Shown here piece by piece: positions 13,162 to 20,882 of a stretch of DNA of 28,862 nucleotides. Origin of the DNA: a virus; the IMG/VR virus record IMGVR_UViG_3300034198_005867, positions 1 to 28,862 of that record; one strand, 5' to 3'. The position numbers and the translations under genes are program-made. The notes beneath the pieces are model-generated. The model saw only the letters and a list, made by a program, of their open reading frames with translations, was not told where the DNA came from and searched no databases. Numbering within the stretch: the first letter of the stretch is position 1; each line of letters starts with the position of its first letter.

Positions 13162-13610
13162 GATCCGGAAGTTCTCTGCTTGCATTACACAATGCACTGG
13201 GCCAGGCCATACACAAACATTTACCAGATATCACATATATGAATCGTGACTGGGATGCATGGCGAAAAATGGATGCACACGCACAAGGTGTGGCTCTCAA
13301 AACTAACTGTGTGCCACAAACACTTCAAACTCGCCGTCCTTGCGAGGATGAGGTACAAGTGCACATGTTTTGTCAAACTTGGGGCAGCACTGCGCTAGGG
13401 TATGGGGGCATGGGCGGTGCTGCTGTGACCACTGCATACACTGTGATTGTGTATGATTCAGACTGTTATTGTGTGTATTTTGGTAAAGGTGATCTGGCAT
13501 ACCAGATCAAATATAGTCAGTTGAGCACAGAAGGTAAGTTGACGTTCAAGCAGGACATACAGTCACAAAACATGGCATCCAAACAAAATGCCCACATCAA
13601 ATACGTTTAA
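13158..13610 (+). CDS. 150-residue unknown protein
   Basis: The protein begins MRSGSSLLALHNALGQAIHK and is coupled to the upstream gene through an ATGA overlap. It has a Trp-rich segment (MNRDWDAWRKMDAHAQG), a Gly-rich turn (GYGGMGGAAVTTAYTVIVYD) and several Cys, including DCYCVYFG. The layout suggests a small alpha/beta domain. Its stop is only 3 bases from the end of the convergent minus-strand gene. Function unknown. Confidence 0.6.
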   Translation: MRSGSSLLALHNALGQAIHKHLPDITYMNRDWDAWRKMDAHAQGVALKTNCVPQTLQTRRPCEDEVQVHMFCQTWGSTALGYGGMGGAAVTTAYTVIVYDSDCYCVYFGKGDLAYQIKYSQLSTEGKLTFKQDIQSQNMASKQNAHIKYV

Positions 13611-13613
13611 GGA

Positions 13614-14006
13614 TCAATGTGTGGGTGTACCTTTAACCAACTGCACAGTTCTTTTTTTACTGCGCTTGTTGATGAGTGTGTCCAGGCTGGGCATGGGTCC
13701 ATATACTAGCTGAACTTCCTTCTGACTGAATGATTTGAGGTATACGCTATATGGTTTGAACCTGGCTCCCATGAACACATTGATGGGGATCTGTCTGTTG
13801 CTGCCCCACCAATATAATTCCCCACAACTCATGAACTCCACCTTTTGCTCAGGGCTCCATGAGTGCTCTATCACATACATGTGCACAAAGTTTTGATCAC
13901 TGTTTTGTACAATACCCACATAATCTCTGGCCAGATACTTGATGTGTGTGAGAAAGGGCCATCTGGCCAAGCTAGGTGTGGGTGTGTTTGTCATGATTAT
14001 TAACAT
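13614..14006 (-). CDS. 130-residue unknown protein on the opposite strand
   Basis: The protein begins MLIIMTNTPTPSLARWPFLT and has AAGGAG 8 bases before ATG 14006, so the longer start is right. It is aromatic and basic, with WWGSNRQIPINVF in the middle and a Lys/Arg-rich C-terminus (INKRSKKRTVQLVKG). It is the only minus-strand gene between 10360 and 17322 and runs head-on into the 150-residue gene. It is divergent from the BppU-like gene, and the 46 bases between them hold late-promoter-like TTAAATA. Function unknown. Confidence 0.65.
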   Translation of the reverse strand: MLIIMTNTPTPSLARWPFLTHIKYLARDYVGIVQNSDQNFVHMYVIEHSWSPEQKVEFMSCGELYWWGSNRQIPINVFMGARFKPYSVYLKSFSQKEVQLVYGPMPSLDTLINKRSKKRTVQLVKGTPTH

Positions 14007-14018
14007 ATTTAGATCTCC

Positions 14019-14025
14019 TTAAATA
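14019..14025 (+). promoter_or_regulatory. T4-type late promoter-like element
   Basis: CCTTAAATATG at 14017-14027 keeps the TAAATA core. It is 28 bases upstream of the 272-residue virion-like gene, which fits late expression. On the other strand the same bases overlap the SD region of the 130-residue gene. Confidence 0.4.
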
Positions 14026-14052
14026 TGATATGAGAAATCTTTCGGTGTTACC

Positions 14053-14871
14053 ATGAGTTTGGTCTATCTTTATCACTATGTATTGCCTGTGCAATTGAGT
14101 CAGACAGATCATGGAGCACCCAACCTGAGCAGGCCCATGTATAATTATCAGACCAAACTGTACAAGAACAATCACAACAGGGTGGATTTTGTGATTCGTA
14201 ACAATGACAAAAAACCAGTCAAATTGTTGGATTGTGTGCTACAAGTCACCATACAATTTGTGGAGACAGGACAAACTGTATTACAAAAACAGGCACAGGT
14301 CACCAACGAAATCAAAGGCAGAGCACAATTGTATGTGAGTCCCACTGAATGTGCAGGTTGGCCATTGGGTGGTTACCTGTTCAGTGTGCAAATGAAAAAG
14401 CCTGGTTTCCAGGATGAATTTCTGTTTGTGGATGTAAACAATCATGTGCAAGGCATGTTTGAACTACTGCCTGCACTAGGAGATGAACTGGTGGCTGCTC
14501 AAGAAATTTTGGCCAAAGAGTTTACACCCCAGATTATCAATTGGGACACTCAATATCAAGTGTACAGATCAGGAGCCCTGGCTGCCCGCAACACTGTGGG
14601 TCAACATGCAGGCTTTTACTCTGTGGCTGTGTACACCCAAAACTACACAGGCAAGTTTAGCATACAGGCCAGCTTGCAGAATTTGAGCCCCACAGATGTG
14701 AGTTGGTTCACAGTGCCCATTAACGGTGCTGCGCATTTGCAAATCACACCAGAGTCACCTGCTGTGGTGCCCATCAACTTTGGTATAAATGCTCGCTGGA
14801 TCAGATTCACTTATGACACAGACCTGAATAACAAGGGTGATTTTGTGAAGGTGCTATACAAAATCAGCTGA
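14053..14871 (+). CDS. virion or baseplate-type protein with Ig-like N-terminal domain
   Basis: The 272-residue protein begins MSLVYLYHYVLPVQLSQTDH. Residues 40-115 (NRVDFVIRNNDKKPVKLLDC, then GWPLGGYLFSVQM) resemble the beta-sandwich at the N-terminus of BppU-type baseplate upper proteins, where a RxDFxxxNxD opening is common. The second half (GFYSVAVYTQNYTGKFSIQA) looks like a jelly-roll or carbohydrate-binding sandwich. I infer a tail or baseplate component. The SD is weak. It sits between replication genes, just before the primase, with a late-promoter-like element 28 bases upstream. Confidence 0.6.
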   Translation: MSLVYLYHYVLPVQLSQTDHGAPNLSRPMYNYQTKLYKNNHNRVDFVIRNNDKKPVKLLDCVLQVTIQFVETGQTVLQKQAQVTNEIKGRAQLYVSPTECAGWPLGGYLFSVQMKKPGFQDEFLFVDVNNHVQGMFELLPALGDELVAAQEILAKEFTPQIINWDTQYQVYRSGALAARNTVGQHAGFYSVAVYTQNYTGKFSIQASLQNLSPTDVSWFTVPINGAAHLQITPESPAVVPINFGINARWIRFTYDTDLNNKGDFVKVLYKIS

Positions 14872-14890
14872 ACACATGTTATACTAACAC

Positions 14891-15910
14891 ATGCATGAAT
14901 TACAGCAACTGATTGTGGACCATCTGCCTGCCAAGCGCAAAGTCACAGGCAAAGGATGGATCTGGTTTAATGCACCCTGTTGTGCTCACAGAGGCCATAA
15001 CGCAGACACCAAACAGCGAGGAAATTTATGGTTTGGTACAGATGATACTGTGGGCTACCATTGTTTCAATTGTGGCTGCAAATGGAGATTTTCAGGCCAT
15101 CATGTGAGTGATAGTCTACAAGAGTGGCTCAACTGGTTGGGCGTGGAGCCCAGCACAGTGCAAAAGTTGAAGTTGCACTTGTTGCAAGATCAAGTCACAG
15201 GCACACATAAACCTGAGCAGATGGCCATACCCAGTCATTTGAAAAGACATCAGGTCACACCCATGCCTGAACATGCCCAACCATTTCACACATGGGCACA
15301 ACAGCCAGATGTGCATGCAAAGTTTCTGCAAGCCTGTGCATATGTGCAGGATCGTCAAGCACTCAATTGGGAAAACTATGACTATTATTGGACACCTGAC
15401 ACCACACATCAAATGTGTGACAGAGTGATACTGCCCTTTTATAACCAATCACAGATAGTGGGCTGGTCAGCCAGGCTGTGTGTGCCACAACAAGGGCGGC
15501 AGCCCAAGTATTTCAACTCAGACATACCACCTGGCTATGTGTTCAATCAGGATCAACTCCGAAAGAAACGCAAATGGGTCATGGTGTGTGAAGGCCCTTT
15601 TGATGCTATTGCATGTCAGGGCGTGGCAGCCATGGGCAGCCATTTGAGTGAGCATCAGATCAAGACCATCCTGGACAGTGGACAGCAGCCCATCATATTA
15701 CCTGACAGGCAGATGCAAAACCAGCACATGATTGATCAAGCACTTGCATTTGGTTGGCATGTGAGCTTTCCTGAATGGGATTATCAAATAAAAGATGCAT
15801 CAGATGCTTGTGTTCATTATGGCATGCTATACACAATCACTAGTGCTATTCAGGCAGCCACATCAGATCCACTACTGATTGGCGTTAAACGCAAAATGTT
15901 CAAAGGTTGA
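14891..15910 (+). CDS. 61: T4 gp61-like DNA primase
   Basis: This 339-residue protein has an N-terminal zinc-binding segment: C30-C31, H33/H36, then HCFNCG with C58 and C61. It continues to a TOPRIM catalytic region with MVCEGPFDAIA (E234) and IILPDRQMQ (D272). That is the domain order of T4 gp61 (342 residues) and of DnaG primases, which make RNA primers for the lagging strand. The usual TOPRIM DxD is reduced here to a single Asp (PDRQ), as in some gp61 proteins. An extended -10 (TGTTATACT, 14877-14885) lies only 5 bases before the ATG and no SD is visible. Its stop overlaps the start of the helicase gene (TGATG), so primase and helicase are made together, as fits a primosome. Confidence 0.9.
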   Translation: MHELQQLIVDHLPAKRKVTGKGWIWFNAPCCAHRGHNADTKQRGNLWFGTDDTVGYHCFNCGCKWRFSGHHVSDSLQEWLNWLGVEPSTVQKLKLHLLQDQVTGTHKPEQMAIPSHLKRHQVTPMPEHAQPFHTWAQQPDVHAKFLQACAYVQDRQALNWENYDYYWTPDTTHQMCDRVILPFYNQSQIVGWSARLCVPQQGRQPKYFNSDIPPGYVFNQDQLRKKRKWVMVCEGPFDAIACQGVAAMGSHLSEHQIKTILDSGQQPIILPDRQMQNQHMIDQALAFGWHVSFPEWDYQIKDASDACVHYGMLYTITSAIQAATSDPLLIGVKRKMFKG

Positions 15911-17319
15911 TGGTTCACATGGATATTAAAGATTATGGTGAAGATGTTCAAATGATGTTGGTGAGTGTGCTGTTGAGTGATGAAGAAGTGTTCAGCAGAT
16001 GCGCCAACATTCTGAATGTGAAATACTTTGTGAACAAGCTGAGACCAGCTGTGAGATTCCTGTTGCAATTCACAGAGCAGTACAAGACTCTGCCCACACA
16101 TGTGCAAATGAGAGCACAGTTTGGTATGGAATTTGAAAAGATGGATCGCATGCCTGCTGCACTACAACAGGCATTTCTGGATCAGATTGAGGAATTCTGC
16201 AAGAATAGGGCTTTAGCAGATGCTGTGCTGAGTGCTCCTGATCTGATTGCTAAGGGTGCATATGCAGAAGTGGAGAAGAAGGTCAAAGAAGCCATTCTGG
16301 TGGGATTGAACTCCAATATTGGCATCAGATACTATGATGATCCCAGGGCCAGGCTCATGAAAATCAAGTCATCCAATGGCACAGTGAGCAGCACTTGGAA
16401 AAGTGTGGACAACAAGTTGTATGGCGGACTTAATAGAAAAGAGCTCACAATTTGGTGTGCAGGATCAGGTGGTGGTAAAAGTTTGACCATGCAGAATCAG
16501 GCTGTGAACATGAGCAAGGAAGGCCTGAATGTGGTGTACATCAGCCTGGAGCTTTCCGAAGAAATGATCAGCATGCGACTGGACAGCATGGTGAGCGGTG
16601 TGGCTTCCAAAGACATATTTCAGCGTCTGGATGATGTGGAAATCAAGGTGCTGCTGGCAGGTAAACGAGCAAAAGACTTGCATGTGAAACAGATGCCACA
16701 AGGCACCACCACAAATGATTTACGTGCATACTTGAAGAACTATGAGATTGAGACTGGTCACAAATGTGATGTGCTTGTGGTGGACTACTTGGACCTCATG
16801 TTTCCCAACAACAAAAAAATTGATGTGAGTAACCTGTTTGTCAAGGACAAGTTTATCACAGAAGAGCTGCGTGGGTTGTGTGTGGAGAAAAGCATGGTGG
16901 GTGTTACAGCCAGTCAGTTGGGACGTAGCTCAGTTAATGAAATGGAAATGGATCACAGTCACATTTCTGGTGGTATTAGTAAGATCCAGACAGCAGACAA
17001 TGTGATTGCAATTCTGGCCACACCAGCCATGAAGGAGCGAGGTCAGTATCAGTTCCAGTTTTTGAAGACACGTTCCAGTTCAGGTGTGGGCAGCAAGGTG
17101 GTCATGGGATTTGATGTGGACACGTTGCGCATCTTTGACATGGAAGAAGATAACATGCCTCCAGTAAAAACTGCCACAGACATGATGGCTGATCTGCGTA
17201 GGAAAAACAGCAGCACAGGTGCTGCAAGTGGTCCAGACAGGAAACCGGATCCTGAACTCCAGGATCCGGTTAAAAGTGTGGCCACTCTGAAAGAGTTAAC
17301 CAGCTTGATCAGGCGGTGA
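15910..17319 (+). CDS. 41: T4 gp41-like replicative helicase (DnaB family)
   Basis: The 469-residue protein has the RecA-type helicase core of the DnaB/gp41 family: Walker A AGSGGGKS (K190), the following GLNVVYISLELSEE (motif 1a), Walker B VLVVDYLDLM (D292), GVTASQLGRSS (motif 3) and a QFLKTRSSSGVGS arginine-finger region. T4 gp41 (475 residues) is a hexameric 5'-3' helicase that works with gp61. The N-terminal 150 residues match the helical domain that binds primase. The start at 15910 overlaps the primase stop; ATG 15919 is a good alternative with AAAGG upstream. A perfect hairpin lies in the last codons. It ends 3 bases from the convergent minus-strand gene. Confidence 0.92.
   Translation: MVHMDIKDYGEDVQMMLVSVLLSDEEVFSRCANILNVKYFVNKLRPAVRFLLQFTEQYKTLPTHVQMRAQFGMEFEKMDRMPAALQQAFLDQIEEFCKNRALADAVLSAPDLIAKGAYAEVEKKVKEAILVGLNSNIGIRYYDDPRARLMKIKSSNGTVSSTWKSVDNKLYGGLNRKELTIWCAGSGGGKSLTMQNQAVNMSKEGLNVVYISLELSEEMISMRLDSMVSGVASKDIFQRLDDVEIKVLLAGKRAKDLHVKQMPQGTTTNDLRAYLKNYEIETGHKCDVLVVDYLDLMFPNNKKIDVSNLFVKDKFITEELRGLCVEKSMVGVTASQLGRSSVNEMEMDHSHISGGISKIQTADNVIAILATPAMKERGQYQFQFLKTRSSSGVGSKVVMGFDVDTLRIFDMEEDNMPPVKTATDMMADLRRKNSSTGAASGPDRKPDPELQDPVKSVATLKELTSLIRR
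17243..17271. terminator. perfect hairpin inside the 3' end of the helicase gene
   Basis: AACCGGATCCT (17243-17253) pairs perfectly with AGGATCCGGTT (17261-17271) around a 7-base loop. Both arms are coding sequence for the helicase tail. On the minus strand it follows the stop of the 231-residue gene by about 50 bases and is followed by TTTCC, so it may terminate the convergent transcript. Confidence 0.45.
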
Positions 17320-17322
17320 TCG

Positions 17323-18018
17323 TCAGCCTCGGGGAATATATCTAGGAGTCAACCTATCTGCACTGGCTTGGCGCCGGTTTGTAGGCGGAGCGTACTTTAA
17401 TACCCCTGTAGGAAAAGCATTGATAAAATGCTTAATCACATAAGGTAATACTTCCGCAAAGGACCATCCTTCATTGTATTCACTGCTAGTAAATGGACCT
17501 TTAAAATCAACCACCATCTTATCATGAACGGGATTCCAACGCAAATTAAATTCGAGATTGAAAGTCTTATCTTTGTAAAGATTTGGTATGGTTACTTGAT
17601 ATTTAGATCCTTTTTTTGATAAAGTACCATTATGTGATGCAACTAACTTTTGAGCTGCATCAATTAATTCCTGACTCTCATCTTCCCTGGTTTTATCTTC
17701 CATCACAGGCTCTTGCTTGGCACTCACTCTCTTGAGTGCCATCATGACCTTATGAGTTTCCTTTTCTTCCAGTGCTAGCAGACGCACAAAGGCTTCTGCT
17801 AGTTCTGTCATTTCTGCACGAGTTAGCTTGAGTGCATCGCCGCCACGAATCTTGTTCATGCTGCGAGTGAATGTCTGCAAGTCGTTCACGCCCAGCATTT
17901 CAGCCAGCTGCTTGGCATTCAGACTGCCTTCTAAACCTGTGTGTGGAAGGGGATTCTGAGCCAGCTCTTCCAGTCTGCGTGTCAAGCTTCGCATCTGCTC
18001 TGCCAAATATTCTGCCAT
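17323..18018 (-). CDS. 231-residue probable late protein, unknown
   Basis: The protein begins MAEYLAEQMRSLTRRLEELA and has AAGGAG 7 bases before the ATG, with a perfect TATAAATA late promoter 34 bases further up. The N-terminal half is helical (LQTFTRSMNKIRGGDALKLT, then MTELAEAFVRLLALEEKE), a pattern I have seen in structural proteins of marine T4-like phages. The C-terminal half is beta-rich and more AT-rich in codon use (YQVTIPNLYKDKTFNLEF), which suggests a later-acquired domain. It is divergent from the late cassette beginning at 18113 and probably shares its timing. No firm family assignment. Confidence 0.7.
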   Translation of the reverse strand: MAEYLAEQMRSLTRRLEELAQNPLPHTGLEGSLNAKQLAEMLGVNDLQTFTRSMNKIRGGDALKLTRAEMTELAEAFVRLLALEEKETHKVMMALKRVSAKQEPVMEDKTREDESQELIDAAQKLVASHNGTLSKKGSKYQVTIPNLYKDKTFNLEFNLRWNPVHDKMVVDFKGPFTSSEYNEGWSFAEVLPYVIKHFINAFPTGVLKYAPPTNRRQASADRLTPRYIPRG

Positions 18019-18051
18019 GTGGTATCTCCTTGTGTGTGACTTGATTAAGAG

Positions 18052-18059
18052 TATTTATA
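18052..18059 (-). promoter_or_regulatory. T4-type late promoter (exact consensus)
   Basis: The minus strand reads TATAAATA, the exact T4 late consensus recognised by gp55-type sigma. It drives the 231-residue gene. No -35 is expected for this promoter class. Confidence 0.75.
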
Positions 18060-18087
18060 AGTCTAGTTGTTTTTAAAACGGTTTGGC

Positions 18088-18095
18088 TATAAATA
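18088..18095 (+). promoter_or_regulatory. T4-type late promoter (exact consensus)
   Basis: TATAAATA on the plus strand, 28 bases from its minus-strand partner, drives the six-gene late cassette from 18113 to 22074. The leader before the first ATG would be only about 10-12 bases. Confidence 0.75.
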
Positions 18096-18112
18096 ATGCA
18101 AACTTGATCAGG

Positions 18113-18376
18113 ATGCGTGAGTTGAAGAACGCCAAGAGTATCATTGACGAACTGGGTGATCTGGTTCCCATCAAAAATAAACACACAGTGGTGGAGGCCA
18201 GAGCCACCCATGTGATCAGCAGTGCAATCAATCTGATTGAGACACTTAAAGTGATGTATCCTGAGGCTGAAGCACAAGACCTCACCAAGAGGCTCATGCG
18301 AGCCATCTTGCAAGAAGATCCACAAAAATTTCACAGAAAGCTAACCCAGCTAAGGAAGGGGGATATCAAATCATGA
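18113..18376 (+). CDS. 87-residue helical protein, first gene of the late cassette
   Basis: From ATG 18113 the protein is 87 residues, beginning MRELKNAKSIIDELGDLVPI and ending LTQLRKGDIKS. It looks all-helical with mixed charge. The longer frame from TTG 18083 overlaps the late promoter and is rejected. No normal SD is present; AGG abuts the ATG and the leader is very short. It is coupled by ATGA to the next gene. Late promoter and neighbours suggest a virion or assembly protein. No family recognised. Confidence 0.65.
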   Translation: MRELKNAKSIIDELGDLVPIKNKHTVVEARATHVISSAINLIETLKVMYPEAEAQDLTKRLMRAILQEDPQKFHRKLTQLRKGDIKS

Positions 18377-19158
18377 AACCACAAAATGATGCAGAACTCA
18401 TGAGGCACATAATGAGTCTGTTAGAACAAACAGCAACTATACCATCCTCCACACCAGACCCTCTGGATGAGGACCTGGGCCTGCTGAGAAGAGCTAGCAC
18501 CCGATTAAAGGGTGTGTTCAGTAAGAGGCAACGGGGCATCTCAGATGTATTGAGAGGTGCTGCACCCTTGTTAAAACAGTTTGAGAGATATATGGGTCGT
18601 AAAAATCAAGCTTACGACACTTTGACTTGGCAGACTGTGATCATCTTCATGGCAAGTAATGCAACCACATCCATACCAGTGGGTAAGAATCGCGGTGTAC
18701 CCTTAAACATAACTCAGATTGGGGAAGTGCTTAATGACGCCACCTTCCGCAACGGTGTGATTCAACAGTTGGCTACAGAAAGAGTGCAAGCAGGTTCATT
18801 TAATTCCTGGTTCCCCACAGCCACCACACTGGCATCTAAAAAAACACAGCTAGTGGGCGGACCCAGCCCCACTGCTAGGGGCAAGCGCACTGAAGTGATA
18901 ATGAACAGCTTTATGGAAGCTGTTGTTAGTAAAATGTTTGATATAGTGGACGCTGCTGCGGCACCAGAACCAGTTGCCGCCCCTGGTGGGGGCGCTGGCG
19001 GAGGACCTGGTCCAGGTGGTGGACCTGGTGGAGGACCCGGACCTGGACCTGGACCTGGTGGAGGACCTGGCAGTCAGCCCACCCCTCCACAATTTAGTGC
19101 GAGTGATCTAGCTGCTCTAAGAGATTTGGCTACCAAGTTGAGAGGGACCACACCATGA
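18373..19158 (+). CDS. 261-residue late protein with Gly/Pro linker
   Basis: The protein begins MKPQNDAELMRHIMSLLEQT. Residues 45-195 look helical (GISDVLRGAAPLLKQFERYM, then WQTVIIFMASNATTSIPVGK). From about residue 198 comes an extended Gly/Pro linker of some 40 residues made of GGGPGP-type units, and then a short helical tail (FSASDLAALRDLATKLRGTT). Long flexible linkers are common in virion and ejection proteins. Both ends overlap neighbours by ATGA, so it is translationally coupled to the 87- and 360-residue genes. No catalytic motif is seen and no family is recognised. Confidence 0.7.
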   Translation: MKPQNDAELMRHIMSLLEQTATIPSSTPDPLDEDLGLLRRASTRLKGVFSKRQRGISDVLRGAAPLLKQFERYMGRKNQAYDTLTWQTVIIFMASNATTSIPVGKNRGVPLNITQIGEVLNDATFRNGVIQQLATERVQAGSFNSWFPTATTLASKKTQLVGGPSPTARGKRTEVIMNSFMEAVVSKMFDIVDAAAAPEPVAAPGGGAGGGPGPGGGPGGGPGPGPGPGGGPGSQPTPPQFSASDLAALRDLATKLRGTTP

Positions 19159-20237
19159 ACACAACATCCCAACTCTTATTAGAAGTTAATAATGACCTCA
19201 GCATACCGTTAAACTTTAAGATAGCGTTATGGGAATTTCATAACGAAGTTAAACTTGCCTACACAGATAGCATTAAGGACAACCATAGCAAGCGCACACT
19301 CTTGGAGTTTACTAACTTAGATTATGCTCAAACTAAAGCTGCATTTGAGAGACTGCCCACATTGGATGTGAACAAGTTGCATGTGATCACACAAGTGGTT
19401 AATCCAGAGACAGCAGGTGCCCAAGTTCCCCAGGGCCTATTATCCGCACTAAACAAGTGGCTTACAAACGCTTTGTCGGGTTGGATAGAAAAAAAGCTGC
19501 CATCTTCTAAAAATCCAGCTGGATGGGTAATCAAGTTAAAAGATTACCTGAAAGGCCAGAATCCAGCTCTTGTGCCCAGATATGAGAAGATAGTAAGGAT
19601 TGGTGGCAAAGTTGGATCTTTGGCAATTGTAGCAATAATGGCCATAGGTATAGTTTCAGGTTTTCCATTTGTTGGTCCACTTGTGGGAACAGTGGCACTC
19701 AGTATGTTAAAACTGCTCACTGACATTTTACAAGGTGTGAAAGTGAGTGAAGCTGTTGCAAACGCAGTCAAGAGACTGGCTACTGGTGCAGCCCTAGGCG
19801 GTGTGATTGCTGGTGTGGATGCTGCATGGCCCAGTGTGGCCTCCTGGATATCAGGTAATGCTCAAGCACTGGAAGTGCCTAATGCACCTGAAGCCCCTGG
19901 AGAATTTGGAGCTGTTCCTGTCCCCACCGAGCCTCCCTCCACTGGTCCTGATGCAACTGGCGCATATGAAGAACCGGATGCAACTGGCGCATATGAAGAA
20001 CCACCTACTGGCCGCCCCACCGAAGTCACTACACGGAGAGGTGAAACCCTGGGTAGCATTGCACAAAAGCATGGAGTCACTGTGGCTGACATGCAAGCTG
20101 CAAATACTGGAATTAGAAATCCACATGAAATTGGAAGTGGTATAAAACTTAACATACCAACACAAGTCAGACCAGAAGGAACTAATATATGGAACGGTTT
20201 TGACTTTAACAGATGGGGCAGGCCCCCAGGGAGATAA
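19155..20237 (+). CDS. hydrophobic-segment protein with C-terminal LysM domain
   Basis: This 360-residue protein has three parts. Residues 1-150 are helical. Residues about 153-215 are strongly hydrophobic and Gly-rich (LAIVAIMAIGIVSGFPFVGP, then AALGGVIAGVDAA), enough for one or two membrane segments. After a Pro/Glu-rich linker with two exact DATGAYEEP repeats comes a LysM domain at about 294-336 (RRGETLGSIAQKHGVTVADM onward), a fold that binds N-acetylglucosamine in peptidoglycan. I infer a virion-carried protein that meets the cell wall or membrane during DNA entry. A lysis role is an alternative, but no muralytic domain is visible. It overlaps the upstream gene by ATGA. The first half is more AT-rich than the neighbours. 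Confidence 0.75.
   Translation: MNTTSQLLLEVNNDLSIPLNFKIALWEFHNEVKLAYTDSIKDNHSKRTLLEFTNLDYAQTKAAFERLPTLDVNKLHVITQVVNPETAGAQVPQGLLSALNKWLTNALSGWIEKKLPSSKNPAGWVIKLKDYLKGQNPALVPRYEKIVRIGGKVGSLAIVAIMAIGIVSGFPFVGPLVGTVALSMLKLLTDILQGVKVSEAVANAVKRLATGAALGGVIAGVDAAWPSVASWISGNAQALEVPNAPEAPGEFGAVPVPTEPPSTGPDATGAYEEPDATGAYEEPPTGRPTEVTTRRGETLGSIAQKHGVTVADMQAANTGIRNPHEIGSGIKLNIPTQVRPEGTNIWNGFDFNRWGRPPGR
19950..20003 (+). repeat. two tandem 27-base repeats in the LysM gene
   Basis: Two adjacent 27-base units differ only at the last base. Each encodes DATGAYEEP. They lie in the linker before the LysM domain, a site where unit number can change by slippage without breaking the frame. Confidence 0.9.
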
Positions 20238-20240
20238 CAC

Positions 20241-20882
20241 ATGGCACTTGAAGATACAATCTTAAATGATCCAACTAATCACCAAGCATGGATAAATGCT
20301 ATTGAGGCAGACGTTAATAGTAAGTATGCCACTCTGACTCAGGTGCAAAAGCAGGCCAAGGTTGCAGAAGCTCTGCAAGCTTATCTGGAAGAGGTTTGTC
20401 CCAAAACACTACAGGAACTGCTCACTATATCCAAGAACAGTCCTGCAGATGCTCAAGTGTGGATTAGCATACTGCCACCAGCACGCAAAGCCCAATTTAT
20501 ATCTGAAATTGAGGCTGCCATCAATACACTGGATCCACCTCCTCCTCCCCCACCCACAGAACCTGACATAAGAAATGCTGTGAACATCATGACTAGATTT
20601 ATAAGTAGTGCCTCACCAAACAACAAGGGTGGCAACAAAGGTGCATTTGAAGCATTTTTGCGCAAATATAAAACTCATTCACAACTAAACGAGAACCCCC
20701 CACGGTCTCGTCAAACCTATCTAGAACAAATAATTCAGCTTTTAACTAATAATGAAGCTAAATTTAAGCCTGGAGATTATCACAGACTTCAAACACAATT
20801 GGGCTCACTCATGGTTGCTGAGTCTGTGCAATCCACATACCCAGTTGGCAAAGAAATATTACAGAGTCTAAACTTGAAATGA
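20241..20882 (+). CDS. 213-residue late protein with Pro-rich linker
   Basis: The protein begins MALEDTILNDPTNHQAWINA with GGAG 7 bases before the ATG. Residues 1-95 are helical. A run of seven Pro (DPPPPPPPTEPD) near residue 98 separates it from a second helical half (RNAVNIMTRFISSAS, then YLEQIIQLLTNNEAKF). It starts 3 bases after the LysM gene and ends in an ATGA overlap with the next gene, so the cassette is one transcript. Two helical domains joined by a stiff Pro linker suggest a structural or scaffolding role; no family is recognised. Confidence 0.7.
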   Translation: MALEDTILNDPTNHQAWINAIEADVNSKYATLTQVQKQAKVAEALQAYLEEVCPKTLQELLTISKNSPADAQVWISILPPARKAQFISEIEAAINTLDPPPPPPPTEPDIRNAVNIMTRFISSASPNNKGGNKGAFEAFLRKYKTHSQLNENPPRSRQTYLEQIIQLLTNNEAKFKPGDYHRLQTQLGSLMVAESVQSTYPVGKEILQSLNLK

